A stretch of 6,188 nucleotides of DNA from an uncultured Clostridia bacterium. GTDB lineage: Bacteria > Bacillota > Clostridia > TANB77 > CAG-508. Shown here in pieces: positions 5,955 through 6,188 of this stretch (within the stretch, counting starts at the first letter, position 1; every line of letters starts with the position of its first letter). The notes under the pieces were generated by a model. It made no database searches. It worked only from the letters and a program-made list of their open reading frames with translations, and was not told the origin of the DNA. The translations under genes and the position numbers were made by a program. The stretch lies in the NCBI GenBank assembly GCA_944393345.1, contig CALXZW010000077.1:1-6188 (forward strand), written 5' to 3'.

Positions 5955-6049
5955 GGATAAATATATAATAAAATATAATTATTTATTAGTGTATTTATTA
6001 ATTAATTATAAAAAATTCACAAAAAAGACAAATTTTTTTAATAAAAGTA

Positions 6050-6078
6050 TTGACTTTTAGTTAAAAATATTGTAATAT
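6050..6078 (+). promoter_or_regulatory. Promoter of tRNA-Lys
   Basis: TTGACT (6050-6055) and TAATAT (6073-6078) are separated by 17 bp, giving a start near 6085, about 28 nt before the tRNA. The stretch 5955-6049 to its left is plain A/T-rich spacer in which I see no gene. Confidence 0.72.
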
Positions 6079-6112
6079 ATAAAAGTGTTGCGAGAGAGTA
6101 ACATAATTATGT

Positions 6113-6188
6113 GGGCTATTAGCTCAGGTGGTAGAGCACTTGACTTTTAATCAAGTTGTCCCGCGTTCGAGTCGCGGATAGCTCACCA
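6113..6188 (+). tRNA. tRNA-Lys (anticodon UUU)
   Basis: All cloverleaf stems are present in 76 nt. The acceptor pairs 6113-6119 with 6178-6184, with one G-U at the second pair. The D stem is GCTC/GAGC (6122-6125, 6134-6137). The anticodon stem CTTGA/TCAAG encloses loop CTTTTAA with TTT at 6146-6148. The T stem is CCGCG/CGCGG with loop TTCGAGT. The discriminator is A, and the CCA (6186-6188) is encoded at the last bases of the window. UUU reads both lysine codons, which are abundant in these A-rich genes. Further tRNAs may follow to the right. Confidence 0.96.

Overview
The window is extremely A+T-rich (by eye, well under 30% G+C). It carries low-GC Firmicutes signals: strong AGGAGG-type ribosome-binding sites, near-consensus sigma-A promoters, TGA used as stop with TGG for Trp, a DnaD-domain protein next to a DnaC/DnaI-type helicase loader, and a DUF1858 redox-disulfide protein. 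A Clostridium-like member of the Clostridia is the best guess. No species can be named from the sequence alone.

Layout from right to left. A tRNA-Lys(UUU) with its own promoter fills 6050-6188 on the + strand. A short + strand gene (5731-5916) encodes a 61-residue DUF1858 CxxC protein and is followed by a 15-bp hairpin. At 5646-5696 two divergent promoters share one -35 region: one fires right into the DUF1858 gene, the other fires left into a long minus-strand cluster.

The minus-strand cluster reads: a 48-residue single-pass membrane protein (5473-5619), a VirD4/TraG-like coupling ATPase (3751-5460), a VirB2/TrbC-like pilin candidate (3405-3746), a VirB6/TrbL-like multi-pass protein split by a frameshift (2513-3392), and a small two-helix VirB3/PrgI-like protein (2201-2485). 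Together these look like the membrane core of a reduced type IV secretion-like apparatus. No VirB4 ATPase and no relaxase is present. A second promoter (2148-2176) then drives dnaD (1135-2112) and dnaC (118-1129), which act together in loading the replicative helicase. The dnaC frame breaks exactly inside the Walker A motif. An A/T-stem terminator and six perfect copies of a 14-bp A/T tandem repeat close the left edge.

Main points of interest: (a) the first two genes of the secretion-like operon have no ATG, GTG or TTG start and appear to begin at AUU codons behind strong Shine-Dalgarno sites, which hides the two N-terminal membrane helices of the VirD4-like protein; (b) two genes each carry one extra base, one of them in a presumably essential gene, so recoding, decay and sequencing error all need to be weighed; (c) the secretion-like set sits directly upstream of chromosomal-type replication-initiation genes.
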